From Frankiaceae bacterium (GTDB lineage: Bacteria; Actinomycetota; Actinomycetes; BP-191): a DNA stretch of 64,000 nucleotides. Location of the stretch: the NCBI GenBank assembly GCA_030840645.1, contig JAVEEC010000105.1, forward strand, positions 1 to 64,000. Reading direction: 5' to 3'. The position numbers were made by a program, and so were the translations under genes. Positions within the stretch are counted from its first letter, which is position 1; the number at the start of each line of letters is the position of its first letter. Below are positions 16,601-24,776 of the stretch, one piece after another. A model generated the notes under the pieces. That model was not told where the DNA came from. It did not search any database and saw only the letters and a list, made by a program, of their open reading frames with translations.

Positions 16601-17448
16601 CGCACTACGCGTTCAAGGACGGGCAGACGACGACGCTCACGGTCCCACTGGCCCGTAACCTCGCGTCGCGGACCAACGGCTCGCACGTCTCGGGCGACGG
16701 CATCTACACGACCGAGCTGCTCGACGACACCGAGTCCACCGACTGGGGCTTCTTCGGCCAGGCGCCCGTGGTCGTCGGCAGGACCGTCAACCCGACGGTC
16801 GCCGCGAAGGCGATCAAGAACAAGGGCGTCACCGTCGACCTCGCCGGTGGCATCACGACGATCGACCGGATCACGGTCAGCGCGATGCACCGGCCGGCCC
16901 GCGACAACGGCGAGGGCGCGGCCGACCCGGCGCAGAGCCGGTTCAGCACGCTGCGCCAGTTCGCGATCGACGTCAGCACCGATGGCAAGAAGTTCACCCA
17001 GGTCTTCGTCTCCAGGCCCGACGCGTTCCCCGGCCACAAGCCGCGGCCGCGCGTGCCCGACCTGAACTTCCGCGAGTTCAAGCTGCCGAAGCCGGTGCGC
17101 GCGTCGCACGTGCGGATCCGCGTCCTGAACAACCAGTGCACCGGCAACGCCGCGTTCCTCGGCGACCAGGACGCCGACCCGGCGAACAACCCGGACTGCC
17201 GCCAGGCGCCGCAGGCGTCGAACGTCACCATCGCGGAGCTCCAAGTCTACGCCGCCCGCGGCGTCCGCGGCGCGTCGGCGGCGCCGGCCCCGGCGGCGGT
17301 CACCCGGCCCGGTGGCAGCACGCTGGCCACGGCTCCGACGGCCGGCAACGGCGCGACGAGCAACGGCGTACCAGCCGGTGTCGCGGTGCTCGGCGGCCTC
17401 GCGGCCGTCGCCGCGGGGGCGAGCGTCGTCCGGACCCGCCTCCGGTAG
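13684..17448 (+). CDS. Secreted M36 (fungalysin-type) metalloprotease with C-terminal membrane anchor
   Basis: A 1254-residue secreted zinc protease. There is a signal peptide (residues 1-27), a propeptide with FTP/PepSY-like segments (to about 300), an inserted beta domain, and the M36 catalytic domain with HEYTH near residue 689 and a GESWSDL Glu helix about 27 residues later. A discoidin-like beta-sandwich lies at about 1010-1190, then a Thr/Gly/Ala-rich linker and a last hydrophobic helix ending in RTRLR. So the enzyme is probably tethered to the membrane with its catalytic part outside. There is no LPxTG motif. GTG 13684 follows GGGAGA. It probably degrades proteins for nutrition. Confidence 0.9.
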   Translation: MKFCYAIAGVIAASLTATAAAGATAAGPAPSPFRAVADRESRTGLALSDHDSAFPDVDTRTATPKWAPTAAALRDVRSLPGTTARWTDFGTVSFLQAEDPAGWVDSGLTGAPKDAARRWVKAHKSLFRLTDADVDNLELLNDAVLTGTPAHAVLFRQRFGDLMSAQDGLIMVAVRDGRIALVTSSAVGHGTLAAQPAISPAAAWLAAAKDTGHADITLANVVSTGIEHTGFATFRVPGLNLAQRARLVAFATRTDGIRPAYETIVADNTNGDLEGYTVFVDAVTGRALFRQNRVQQLANEPGPAVDGLSVDGLDAAARTPGGGQFSGAFKKGACGPLHPFNVTGSPSAIAAAVVTTPVPANVDTVVKILRGKTVVASGDTVDGPEAAAYTPGGGAPAGAYAIQICAFNGSTEGSSYQGAYTVYDGPSASPFNYPAKWKIFPANPLLASAKDVRVTGCWDTSVTVSTTKTLKDCAISFASLASRLPWDVDPRTQQSTFTTYGNNAHSASAWMAPGEGAAAPAPAPAVGAITPAEQYSPVSPTRDYAFPWTDQWRTSKTPNQTGTGCAPSSFTSPARVDIDAATANLFAMHNRMHDFAYHLGYTERNYNHQLSNFGNTSPRYENDAQVGNSQAGAVNGGGAPTFGGRDNANQLTLNDGVAPISNMYLWQPIPASFYAACTDGDYDMSVIGHEYTHAISNRMVGGPDAGIGGEQGGAMGESWSDLVALEFLNAYGYAGKSGEGKGTVGAYVTGDKLDGIRDFNLDRNPLNYADYAFDTTGAEVHADGEIWNGVQWALRSWFMKAYNSRYPSANASLQARCANGQLPADQCPGNRRWVQLIFDSFLLMPADVSMLDARDAMLAADKLRFGGKDLAGMWQVFANRGMGKGARTASASDAEPTPSFVSPYRKPATVRFNFVDEATRKPVRASAFVGRFEARVTPVADTDKFTAIRDTVQLAGGAYEFVLRGPGYGLHRAHYAFKDGQTTTLTVPLARNLASRTNGSHVSGDGIYTTELLDDTESTDWGFFGQAPVVVGRTVNPTVAAKAIKNKGVTVDLAGGITTIDRITVSAMHRPARDNGEGAADPAQSRFSTLRQFAIDVSTDGKKFTQVFVSRPDAFPGHKPRPRVPDLNFREFKLPKPVRASHVRIRVLNNQCTGNAAFLGDQDADPANNPDCRQAPQASNVTIAELQVYAARGVRGASAAPAPAAVTRPGGSTLATAPTAGNGATSNGVPAGVAVLGGLAAVAAGASVVRTRLR

Positions 17449-17461
17449 GACGCGGGGGTTC

Positions 17462-17487
17462 CCGCGGCGCCGCTACCGGTGCCGCGG
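17462..17487. terminator. Bidirectional hairpin between convergent genes
   Basis: CCGCGGC and GCCGCGG (7-bp stem, 12-base loop) lie between the M36 protease stop and the 3' end of the DUF3052 gene. There is no T-tract on either strand. Confidence 0.4.
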
Positions 17488-17970
17488 GGCCCGCTGTCCC
17501 TTCGGCACGACCAGCTTCGCCGCGGCCCAGTCCTGCGACGCGGACACGGTGCTGGTCTGCGTGAGCCCGGCCGTGGGCGCCGCGTCGAGGATGTCGCTCG
17601 GCTCGACGTGGCCGTCGCGGCCGGCCTTCGGGGTGAGGACCCAGATGGCGCCGTTGTCGTCGAGGCGGGTGCGCGCGTCCATCAGCGCGTCGACCAGGTC
17701 GCCGTCGGCCTCGCGGAACCACAGCAGGACGACGTCCACGACGTCGTCCGAGTCCTCCGCGATCGGCTCGGCGCCGGCGCGCTCGACGATGGCGTCGACG
17801 ATCGCCGGATCGGCGTCGTCGTCCCTGCCCAGCTCCTGCACGACCATCCCCGCGATGATGCCGAGCTTGTCGGCCGCACCACGCTGACCTTCCGCGGACC
17901 CCGCGGTCACCACGTCGACGCACCCCGTTCCCGGCGCGGGCCGCTCGGCCCGCTCTTGGGGGTAGTCCAT
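17473..17970 (-). CDS. DUF3052 family protein
   Basis: A 165-residue acidic cytosolic protein. The core pattern ([66 protein letters not shown]) is the actinobacterial DUF3052 signature. In actinobacteria this gene usually stands head to head with aceE, as here, which supports both calls. Its function is not established. The ATG at 17970 is chosen; the family-typical part begins about 20 residues later, so the true start may be further in. Confidence 0.85.
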   Translation of the reverse strand: MDYPQERAERPAPGTGCVDVVTAGSAEGQRGAADKLGIIAGMVVQELGRDDDADPAIVDAIVERAGAEPIAEDSDDVVDVVLLWFREADGDLVDALMDARTRLDDNGAIWVLTPKAGRDGHVEPSDILDAAPTAGLTQTSTVSASQDWAAAKLVVPKGQRAPRHR

Positions 17971-18064
17971 ACGTACCGGCCACGCGAACGCAAGTGACCT
18001 CGCCGTCACTGTCCGGCCGGCAGGGTGGGAGGATGCACGCGAAGAGGGAACGAGAGGAGCGTTG

Positions 18065-20842
18065 GTGGCGGACAGCACGCGGCAGGCGATCATCACGGAC
18101 GGGCTCCCGAGCCAGGTGCCGGACACCGATCCGGCGGAGACGGCCGAGTGGCTCGAGTCGTTGGACGCCGTCGTCAACGAACAGGGCCGCAGCCGCGCGC
18201 GCTACCTCCTGCTCCGCCTCCTCGCACGGGCCAGGCAGCAGGCGGTCGGCGTCCCGAGCCTGACCAGTACGGACTACATCAACACCATCACGCCGGACGA
18301 CGAGCCGTGGTTCCCCGGGGACGAGTACGTCGAGCGCCGAATCAGGGCGTACATCCGCTGGAACGCCGCTGTCATGGTGTCGCGCGCGAACCGGCCCGGG
18401 CTCGGCGTCGGCGGGCACATCGCGACCTACGCGAGCAGCGCCAGCCTCTACGAGGTGGGCTTCAACCACTTCTTCCGCGGCAAGGAGGGCGGCGAGTCCG
18501 GCGACCAGGTCTACATCCAGGGCCACGGCTCGCCCGGCATCTACGCCAGGGCGTTCCTCGAGGGACGGCTGAGCGAGCAGAACCTCGACGCGTTCCGCCA
18601 GGAGAGCAAGCCGGGCGGGCTGCCGAGCTACCCGCACCCGCGGCTGATGCCGGACTTCTGGGAGTTCCCGACCGTCTCGATGGGGCTCGGCGCGATCGGC
18701 GCGATCTACCAGGCGCGGTTCAACCGCTACCTGCATGCGCGGCACATCAAGGACACGTCGCGCTCGCGCGTCTGGTGCTTCCTCGGCGACGGCGAGATGG
18801 ACGAGCCGGAGTCGCTGGGCGCCATCGGCGTCGCCGCGCGCGAGGAGCTCGACAACCTGATCTTCGTCGTCAACTGCAACCTGCAGCGCCTCGACGGACC
18901 GGTCCGCGGCAACGGCAAGGTCATCCAGGAGCTGGAGTCGTACTTCCGCGGCGCCGGGTGGAACGTCGTCAAGGTGGTGTGGGGCCGCGAGTGGGACCCG
19001 CTGCTCGCGCGCGACGTCGACGGCGTCCTCGTCAACCAGATGAACACCACCCCCGACGGCCAGTTCCAGACGTACTCCGTCGAGAGCGGCGCGTACATTC
19101 GCGAGCACTTCTTCGGCACCGACGCCAGGCTGCGCCGCCTCGTCGAGCACCTGTCCGACGACGAGCTGCGCAAGCTCTCCCGCGGCGGCCACGACTACCG
19201 CAAGGTCTACGCGGCGTTCGCCTCGGCGGTCGCGCACACCGGCCAGCCGACGGTGATCCTCGCCCAGACCATCAAGGGGTGGACGCTCGGCAAGGACTTC
19301 GAGGCGCGCAACGCCACCCACCAGATGAAGAAGCTGACCAAGGCCGAGCTGAAGGAGTTCCGCGACCGGCTCTACCTCGACATCCCCGACAAGGACCTCG
19401 AGGGCGACCTGCCGCCGTACTACCACCCGGGCAAGGACAGCGACGAGATCACGTACATGCTCGACCGCCGCAAGGCGTTGGGCGGCTTCCTGCCGCAGCG
19501 CGTCGTCCGGGCCAAGCCGCTGGCCTTGCCGAAGGACGACGCGTACGCCGATCTGATGAAGGGCTCGGGCAAGCAGGAGGTCGCCACGACGATGGCGTTC
19601 GTCCGGCTGCTGAAGGACCTGCTGAAGGACAAGGGCGTCGGGCCGCGGTTCGTACCGATCATCCCGGACGAGGCGCGGACGTTCGGGATGGACTCGCTCT
19701 TCCCGACGTTGAAGATCTACTCGCCGCACGGCCAGAAGTACGAGGCCGTCGACCGCGACCTCCTGCTGTCGTACAAGGAGTCGACCGAGGGCCACATCCT
19801 GCACGAGGGGATCAGCGAGGCCGGGTCGATGGCGTCGGTGATCGCGGCCGGGTCCTCCTACGCCACCCACGGCGAGCCGATGATCCCGCTGTTCGTCTTC
19901 TACTCGATGTTCGGCTTCCAGCGGGTCGGCGACCAGATCTGGCAGCTCGCCGACCAGCTCGGCCGCGGCTTCCTGATCGGTGCCACGGCGGGCCGGACGA
20001 CGTTGAACGGCGAGGGGCTCCAGCACCAGGACGGCCACTCGCACCTGCTCGCGTCGAGCAACCCGGCCTGCGTCGCGTACGACCCCGCGTGGGGGTACGA
20101 GATCGCCGTCATCGTCAAGGACGGCCTGCGCCGCATGTACGGCGAGCAGTCGGAGAACGTCTTCTACTACGTCACCGTCTACAACGAGCCGATGCCGCAG
20201 CCTCCCGCGCCGGACCTGCCGGGGCTCGAGGAGGGCATCGTTCGCGGCATCTACCGCTACGCCGCCTCGCCGCTGGCCGCCGCGCCGAAGAAGGGCAAGG
20301 CCCGCAACGGCGCCGCGTCCCCGCCGCCCGCGCAGGTCCTCGCCAGCGGCATCGGCGTCCGGCTGGCGATGCAGGCCCAGGAGCTGCTCGCGAACGACTG
20401 GGGCGTTGCCGCGGACGTGTGGAGCGCCACGTCGTGGAACGAGCTGCGCCGCGACGCCGTCGCCTGCGAGGAGTGGAACCTCCTGCACCCGGACGAGCAG
20501 CGGACGCCGTACGTCACGACGGCCCTGCGCGACGCCGCCGGTCCCGTCCTCGCGGTCTCCGACTGGATGCGGGCCGTGCCCGACCAGATCAGCCGCTGGG
20601 TGCCGGGCGACTGGGAGTCGTTGGGGACGGACGGGTTCGGCCGGTCCGACACCCGCGCGGCGCTGCGGCGCCACTTCCACATCGACGCCGAGTCGATCAC
20701 GGTGGGCGTCCTCCAGGCGCTGGTGCGGCGCGGCGAGCTGAAGGCCGACGTGGTCGGCCAGGCGATCGCGAAGTACGACCTGCTGAACGAGCAGGCCGGC
20801 TCCGGCACGACCGAGGCCCAGCAGCCCGACACCGCCTCCTAA
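18065..20842 (+). CDS. aceE: Pyruvate dehydrogenase E1 component, homodimeric
   Basis: A 925-residue E1 that decarboxylates pyruvate with thiamine diphosphate and passes acetyl to the E2 lipoyl domain. The N-terminal part has [10 protein letters not shown] and TDYINTI as in bacterial homodimeric E1. The ThDP/Mg motif begins GDGEMDEPE near residue 240 and ends with [11 protein letters not shown]. The C-terminal transketolase-like domain holds [17 protein letters not shown]. Length and motifs are full, with no defect. GTG 18065 lies 5 bases after AGGAG and is preferred over TTG 18062. It is divergent from DUF3052; no E2 or E3 gene is adjacent, which is usual for actinobacteria. Confidence 0.97.
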   Translation: MADSTRQAIITDGLPSQVPDTDPAETAEWLESLDAVVNEQGRSRARYLLLRLLARARQQAVGVPSLTSTDYINTITPDDEPWFPGDEYVERRIRAYIRWNAAVMVSRANRPGLGVGGHIATYASSASLYEVGFNHFFRGKEGGESGDQVYIQGHGSPGIYARAFLEGRLSEQNLDAFRQESKPGGLPSYPHPRLMPDFWEFPTVSMGLGAIGAIYQARFNRYLHARHIKDTSRSRVWCFLGDGEMDEPESLGAIGVAAREELDNLIFVVNCNLQRLDGPVRGNGKVIQELESYFRGAGWNVVKVVWGREWDPLLARDVDGVLVNQMNTTPDGQFQTYSVESGAYIREHFFGTDARLRRLVEHLSDDELRKLSRGGHDYRKVYAAFASAVAHTGQPTVILAQTIKGWTLGKDFEARNATHQMKKLTKAELKEFRDRLYLDIPDKDLEGDLPPYYHPGKDSDEITYMLDRRKALGGFLPQRVVRAKPLALPKDDAYADLMKGSGKQEVATTMAFVRLLKDLLKDKGVGPRFVPIIPDEARTFGMDSLFPTLKIYSPHGQKYEAVDRDLLLSYKESTEGHILHEGISEAGSMASVIAAGSSYATHGEPMIPLFVFYSMFGFQRVGDQIWQLADQLGRGFLIGATAGRTTLNGEGLQHQDGHSHLLASSNPACVAYDPAWGYEIAVIVKDGLRRMYGEQSENVFYYVTVYNEPMPQPPAPDLPGLEEGIVRGIYRYAASPLAAAPKKGKARNGAASPPPAQVLASGIGVRLAMQAQELLANDWGVAADVWSATSWNELRRDAVACEEWNLLHPDEQRTPYVTTALRDAAGPVLAVSDWMRAVPDQISRWVPGDWESLGTDGFGRSDTRAALRRHFHIDAESITVGVLQALVRRGELKADVVGQAIAKYDLLNEQAGSGTTEAQQPDTAS

Positions 20843-20847
20843 CCGGC

Positions 20848-20869
20848 ACGAGCCGCGCGGCCGGCTCGT
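20848..20869 (+). terminator. Terminator-like hairpin after aceE
   Basis: ACGAGCCG and CGGCTCGT form a perfect 8-bp stem with a 6-base loop, starting 6 bases after the aceE stop and followed by TCTG. It is GC-rich with no real T-tract, as is common in high-GC actinobacteria. Confidence 0.6.
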
Positions 20870-20980
20870 TCTGTGAAGATCACCACGCTCGACAGGGGCG
20901 GGATTCCTGCACGGAACGAGGGCCGGGCCCGGACCGAACGCAGGATTCGTCACTCGCTGTGTCGAACGAGAAAGATCGTC

Positions 20981-21619
20981 ATGACCCAGCTGTCACATCC
21001 CACCGAACCTCCCGCGCGTCCGGGGGCTCTCAGCCCGTGGACGCAGGAGCTCGTGACCGGGGATGGGGCCACAGGAATGACGGCTGAGCTGACGCTCGGT
21101 GCCGCGGATACCGCGCGCGCCGACGTTGCCGACGCCGTCGTGGTGCCGACCTCCCGCGAGGAGGGGTTCCGCGAGCTGTACCGCGCGGAGTACCCCGGCC
21201 TCGCCGGGTACTGCACGGCGCTGACCGGCGACGTGCAGCTGGCGCGGGACATCACCCAGGAGGCGTTCGCCCGGCTGTTCGCCCGCTGGGTGGGGGTCCG
21301 CGAGCCGAAGGCGTACGTGTACTACGTCGCGACCAACCTGGCCCGGCGCCACTGGCGCCGGAGCAAGCGCGAGCGCGAGATCTACGACGAGATCGGCCAC
21401 CGGCCGTCCGTCGAGCCGGCGGTCCACGACCCCTGGCTCCGCGACCTCGTCGAACGACTCCCAGAACGACTCCGAGAGGCCGTCCTGCTGCACTACTACG
21501 CCGACCTCCCCGTCACCGAGGTGGCCCTGCTGACCAAGCGCCCCGTGGGCACGGTCAAGCGCCGCCTGCACGAGGCGAGGCAGCTCCTCGCCACGGCGCT
21601 GGAGGGTCACCGTGACTGA
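20981..21619 (+). CDS. ECF-type RNA polymerase sigma factor
   Basis: A 212-residue sigma factor. Region 2 runs from FRELYRAEYPGLAGYCTALTG through DITQEAFARLFARW; region 4 has LPERLREAVLLHYYADLPVTEVALLTKRPVGTVKRRLHEAR. An N-terminal extension of about 60 residues before region 2 is low complexity, so an internal ATG (21077) is an alternative start. It overlaps the GTG of the next gene by 8 bases. That gene encodes a membrane protein with an outside domain, which is the usual arrangement for a sigma factor and its membrane regulator. Confidence 0.88.
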   Translation: MTQLSHPTEPPARPGALSPWTQELVTGDGATGMTAELTLGAADTARADVADAVVVPTSREEGFRELYRAEYPGLAGYCTALTGDVQLARDITQEAFARLFARWVGVREPKAYVYYVATNLARRHWRRSKREREIYDEIGHRPSVEPAVHDPWLRDLVERLPERLREAVLLHYYADLPVTEVALLTKRPVGTVKRRLHEARQLLATALEGHRD

Positions 21620-22463
21620 CCTCCCCCGCCGCTCCTACCCGCTCGTCGTCCCGCCGCCGGGAGGGTTCGAGGCCGCGGTACGCCGCGGTCGCAGCCGCCG
21701 TCGCCGGCAGGCCGGGGGCTCGACCGCCACCGCCCTGGTGCTCGTGGGCGCGCTCGCGTACTCGATCGTCGGTCACGGCGCCGGCGTCAGCTCCCTCGAC
21801 CCGGCCAACGACACCAGGATCGACCGCGGCCACCGGCGCGTAGGCGCGACCGCGTCGGCCGCGCCGCGCTCGCAGGCGACGCCGACCGGCGTCCCGGCCG
21901 GTCCTGGCAGCCAGCCGGTCGCGTCGGGCCCGCGCGGGACCCGGCAGCCCGCGCTGCCCAGCGCGACGGTGTCGACGCCCGCGACGCGGCACCCGCAGGG
22001 CCCGAAGGTCCGCGCGTACGCCGCTCGCGCCGCCGTGACGAGGTCCGACCAGGCGAACACCAGCACGTCCTGCCCCCCGACCGAGCTCGGCTGGTGCGTG
22101 TCCGCCGGGGTCACGGTGTCGCAGGACGCGCGGCCGACGTACACGTTCACCTACGCCGTCTGCCGGTCGGTCCGCGCGAGCACGGCCTACCTGAACTTCG
22201 ACCGCAAGGACCCGCTCGTCGACTTCAAGGCCGTCGACGAGGCGCACAACGACACGGTCTGGACCTGGTCGCTCGGCCAGCCGGTGAAGCCCGGGACCAA
22301 CCAGGTCCGCGTCGACCCGGGGAACTGCTCGATCTGGGACGTCGTGTGGAACGGCTACGACGACTTCGGCGACCTTCCGCCCGCCGGCACCTACCACCTC
22401 ACCGCGACGTCGTTCGCGAACGAGACGCTGCCGCCGGCCCAGCAGACGTTCGACCACGTCTAG
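21612..22463 (+). CDS. Membrane protein with BsuPI-like extracellular domain, putative sigma regulator
   Basis: A 283-residue protein. Residues 1-35 are a short basic cytoplasmic part, 36-55 a transmembrane helix, and about 56-150 a Pro/Ser/Thr/Ala-rich linker. Residues about 155-283 are a beta domain with VWTWSLGQPVKPGTNQVRVDPG and DLPPAGTYHLTATS, the pattern of the BsuPI (intracellular proteinase inhibitor-like) family. The start GTG 21612 overlaps the sigma gene. The cytoplasmic part is too short for a classical zinc anti-sigma domain, so its control of the sigma factor is inferred from position only. Confidence 0.7.
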   Translation: MTDLPRRSYPLVVPPPGGFEAAVRRGRSRRRRQAGGSTATALVLVGALAYSIVGHGAGVSSLDPANDTRIDRGHRRVGATASAAPRSQATPTGVPAGPGSQPVASGPRGTRQPALPSATVSTPATRHPQGPKVRAYAARAAVTRSDQANTSTSCPPTELGWCVSAGVTVSQDARPTYTFTYAVCRSVRASTAYLNFDRKDPLVDFKAVDEAHNDTVWTWSLGQPVKPGTNQVRVDPGNCSIWDVVWNGYDDFGDLPPAGTYHLTATSFANETLPPAQQTFDHV

Positions 22464-22478
22464 GGGCGCCGAAGCCCG

Positions 22479-24776
22479 CTAGACCGCGACGTCGCCGCCC
22501 TTGGCGATGAGGGGCGCCGCCGGCAGGGTGAACGTGAACGTCGACCCCTCGCCCAGCCGGCTCTCGACCCAGATCCGCCCGCCCATCGCCTCGACCAGGC
22601 GGCGCGCGATGTGCAGCCCGAGCCCGGTGCCGGACGCCTCGCGGGTCATGTGGTGGCCGAGCCGGTGGAACCGTTCGAACACCGCCTCGCGCTGGTCCTC
22701 CGGGATGCCGAAGCCGTGGTCGGACACGGTGACGACGACCTTGTCGCCGACGCGGGCGACGCCGACCTCGACCGGGGTGTCGGCCGGGGAGTACTTGTCG
22801 GCGTTGGAGACCAGGTTGTTGATGATCTGCTCCACCCGGCCGGCGTCGGCCATCGCCGTGCCCGCGAGCCCGGCCCGGACATGGGTGACCGGTCGGCCGG
22901 GCGTCTGCCGGCTGAACTCCACCAGCGCCTTCTCGATGACCTCGTCGATGCCGACGGGAACGGTCTGCACGACGAACTGGCCGCGGTCCATCGACGACAC
23001 CGACAGCACGTCCTCGATCAGCCGCTGGAGCCGGCCGGTCTGGTGCATCAGGCGTTCGTGGACCTCGCGCCGCTCCTCCTCGTTCGGCTGGAACTCGGGG
23101 CGCAGCAGCGTCGACACCCAGCCGCGCAGCGAGGTCAACGGCGTCCGCAGCTCGTGCGAGACGGTGGCGAGGAACTCCTCCTTCGCCTGCGCGGCCTCGC
23201 GCAGCGCGGTGACGTCGCGGACGACGACGACGACGGTCTCGATGTCGCCGTTCGACGACCGCACCGCGGCCAGCGACAGGTGCAGCCAGCGCCGGCCGAT
23301 GCCCGGCGCGCCGATCGAGACCGACGCCTCGGTCTGCGCCTCGGTGCCCAGCTTGGCCCAGAGCCACTCGGCGGAGACCGGCGTGCCGTCGGCGTCGGCG
23401 CCCGCGTGGCCGAGGGTGAACGGGCAGGCGAGCGTGTCCTCGGCGGCGAAGCCGGAGATGCGCGCCATGGCGGGGTTCCACGACGTGATCCGGCCGCGGG
23501 CGTCGACCGACAGGATGCCGTCGGAGGTGTTGTCGACGACCCGCGAGAGCTTGGTCCGCTCCTCGCGCATCTCCTCGTACAGGCGGGCGTTCTCGACCGA
23601 CGTCGCGAGCTGGTAGGCGAACGTCCGCAGCACCTGGACGTTGCGCTTGCGCATCCGCACGATGCCGGTGAAGCCGACGCGCAACGTGCCGAGGCAGCGT
23701 TCGGCGGAGACGACGGGCACGACCACGCACTGTTCGAGCCCGAGGGCTTCGAGCTCGCGCCGCTGCGCGGGCGGGGCGTCGCGGCGGAGCAGCTCGTACG
23801 GCTCCCGCTCCGACTGGGCCCGCGGCCAGAACGTCGTCGCGTCCTCGATGGTGCGGCCGGGCAGCAGCTCGACGCCGCCCGCGCCGCCGCGCCACGTGGT
23901 CATCCGCGGCGGCACCGCCTCGTCCACCAGCATCAGCTCGACGAAGTCGGCCTGGAACAGCGCCGCGGCGCGCTCCACCACGACCCCAGCGATCTCGCTG
24001 CGACGCAGTCGCGACAGGTCACGCGACGTGTCCTGCAGCACCTCCCAGGTGTCGCGGTCCTCGCCGGCGCGCAGGTACGCGCGGTACGCGAGGTAGAGCA
24101 GCGCGAGGAAGAACGGCAGCGCGGCCAGCGCGCCGGGGCTCTGCCTGGCGACGATGCCCAGCCCGATGCCCGCGACGGTGTTGCCCACCCAGACCAGCGA
24201 CTGGAGCAGCGCCCCCCGGCCGAGCACGTCGCGGACGCGCAGCCCCTGCGAGAACGCCACCGCCATCGCGACCGCGAGCATGTTCCAGATGCAGAACGCC
24301 AGTGCCGCGACGCCGAGCGCGAGCCAGAGCGCCGGGGTGTGGGTGCGCACGCCCATCTGGTAGCCGAGAGCGCTCGACACCAGCTCGGCGAGCGCGGCAC
24401 CGGCCGCCATGGCGCCGACGTTGAACGCCATCTTCACCAGCGCGCGCCGCTGGATCACCTGGGCGATCGCGACGCCGAGCGTGCCGATCAGGACGGTCCA
24501 GCCGTGCGGCAGCATGACCAGGCTGAACACGACCGCCAGCTCGGCCCAGGTGAAGAGGAAGTAGTTCCGCCCGAACCGCAGCTTCAGCAGTGCGATGTCG
24601 CCGACGACGAACAGCGTCGTCGCGACGAGCAGCCGGGGCACGTTCGGCGGGTGGTGACGGGCGACGGAGACCGCCGCGACCAGTACGGCGCAGCCGAGCA
24701 GCACGACGGCGACCACGAGGAGGCGCAGCCGTACGGGCAGCCGCTCCGCGCTCGTGGTCGCCGGTCGTGGGTTCAC
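22479..24776 (-). CDS. Membrane sensor histidine kinase (GAF-PAS-HisKA-HATPase)
   Basis: A 765-residue sensor. Residues 10-235 hold about seven or eight membrane helices. A GAF domain (about 245-410), a PAS domain (about 420-530: VVDNTSDGILSVD), a HisKA domain with the phospho-acceptor His near residue 540 (SHELRTPLTSL), and a HATPase domain with NLVSNADKYS, DHGFGIP and GTGLGLHI follow. All catalytic boxes are present. The ATG at 24776 overlaps the stop of the subtilisin gene (ATGA), so kinase and secreted protease are co-translated. No response regulator gene is adjacent; its partner must be elsewhere. Confidence 0.9.
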   Translation of the reverse strand: MNPRPATTSAERLPVRLRLLVVAVVLLGCAVLVAAVSVARHHPPNVPRLLVATTLFVVGDIALLKLRFGRNYFLFTWAELAVVFSLVMLPHGWTVLIGTLGVAIAQVIQRRALVKMAFNVGAMAAGAALAELVSSALGYQMGVRTHTPALWLALGVAALAFCIWNMLAVAMAVAFSQGLRVRDVLGRGALLQSLVWVGNTVAGIGLGIVARQSPGALAALPFFLALLYLAYRAYLRAGEDRDTWEVLQDTSRDLSRLRRSEIAGVVVERAAALFQADFVELMLVDEAVPPRMTTWRGGAGGVELLPGRTIEDATTFWPRAQSEREPYELLRRDAPPAQRRELEALGLEQCVVVPVVSAERCLGTLRVGFTGIVRMRKRNVQVLRTFAYQLATSVENARLYEEMREERTKLSRVVDNTSDGILSVDARGRITSWNPAMARISGFAAEDTLACPFTLGHAGADADGTPVSAEWLWAKLGTEAQTEASVSIGAPGIGRRWLHLSLAAVRSSNGDIETVVVVVRDVTALREAAQAKEEFLATVSHELRTPLTSLRGWVSTLLRPEFQPNEEERREVHERLMHQTGRLQRLIEDVLSVSSMDRGQFVVQTVPVGIDEVIEKALVEFSRQTPGRPVTHVRAGLAGTAMADAGRVEQIINNLVSNADKYSPADTPVEVGVARVGDKVVVTVSDHGFGIPEDQREAVFERFHRLGHHMTREASGTGLGLHIARRLVEAMGGRIWVESRLGEGSTFTFTLPAAPLIAKGGDVAV

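Noticed and set aside
13669-17244. Very long open frame on the minus strand opposite the M36 protease gene
   Set aside because: It is a shadow of high-GC codon bias: Arg/Val/Gly/Asp-rich with no domain, fully antisense to a gene with clear catalytic motifs.
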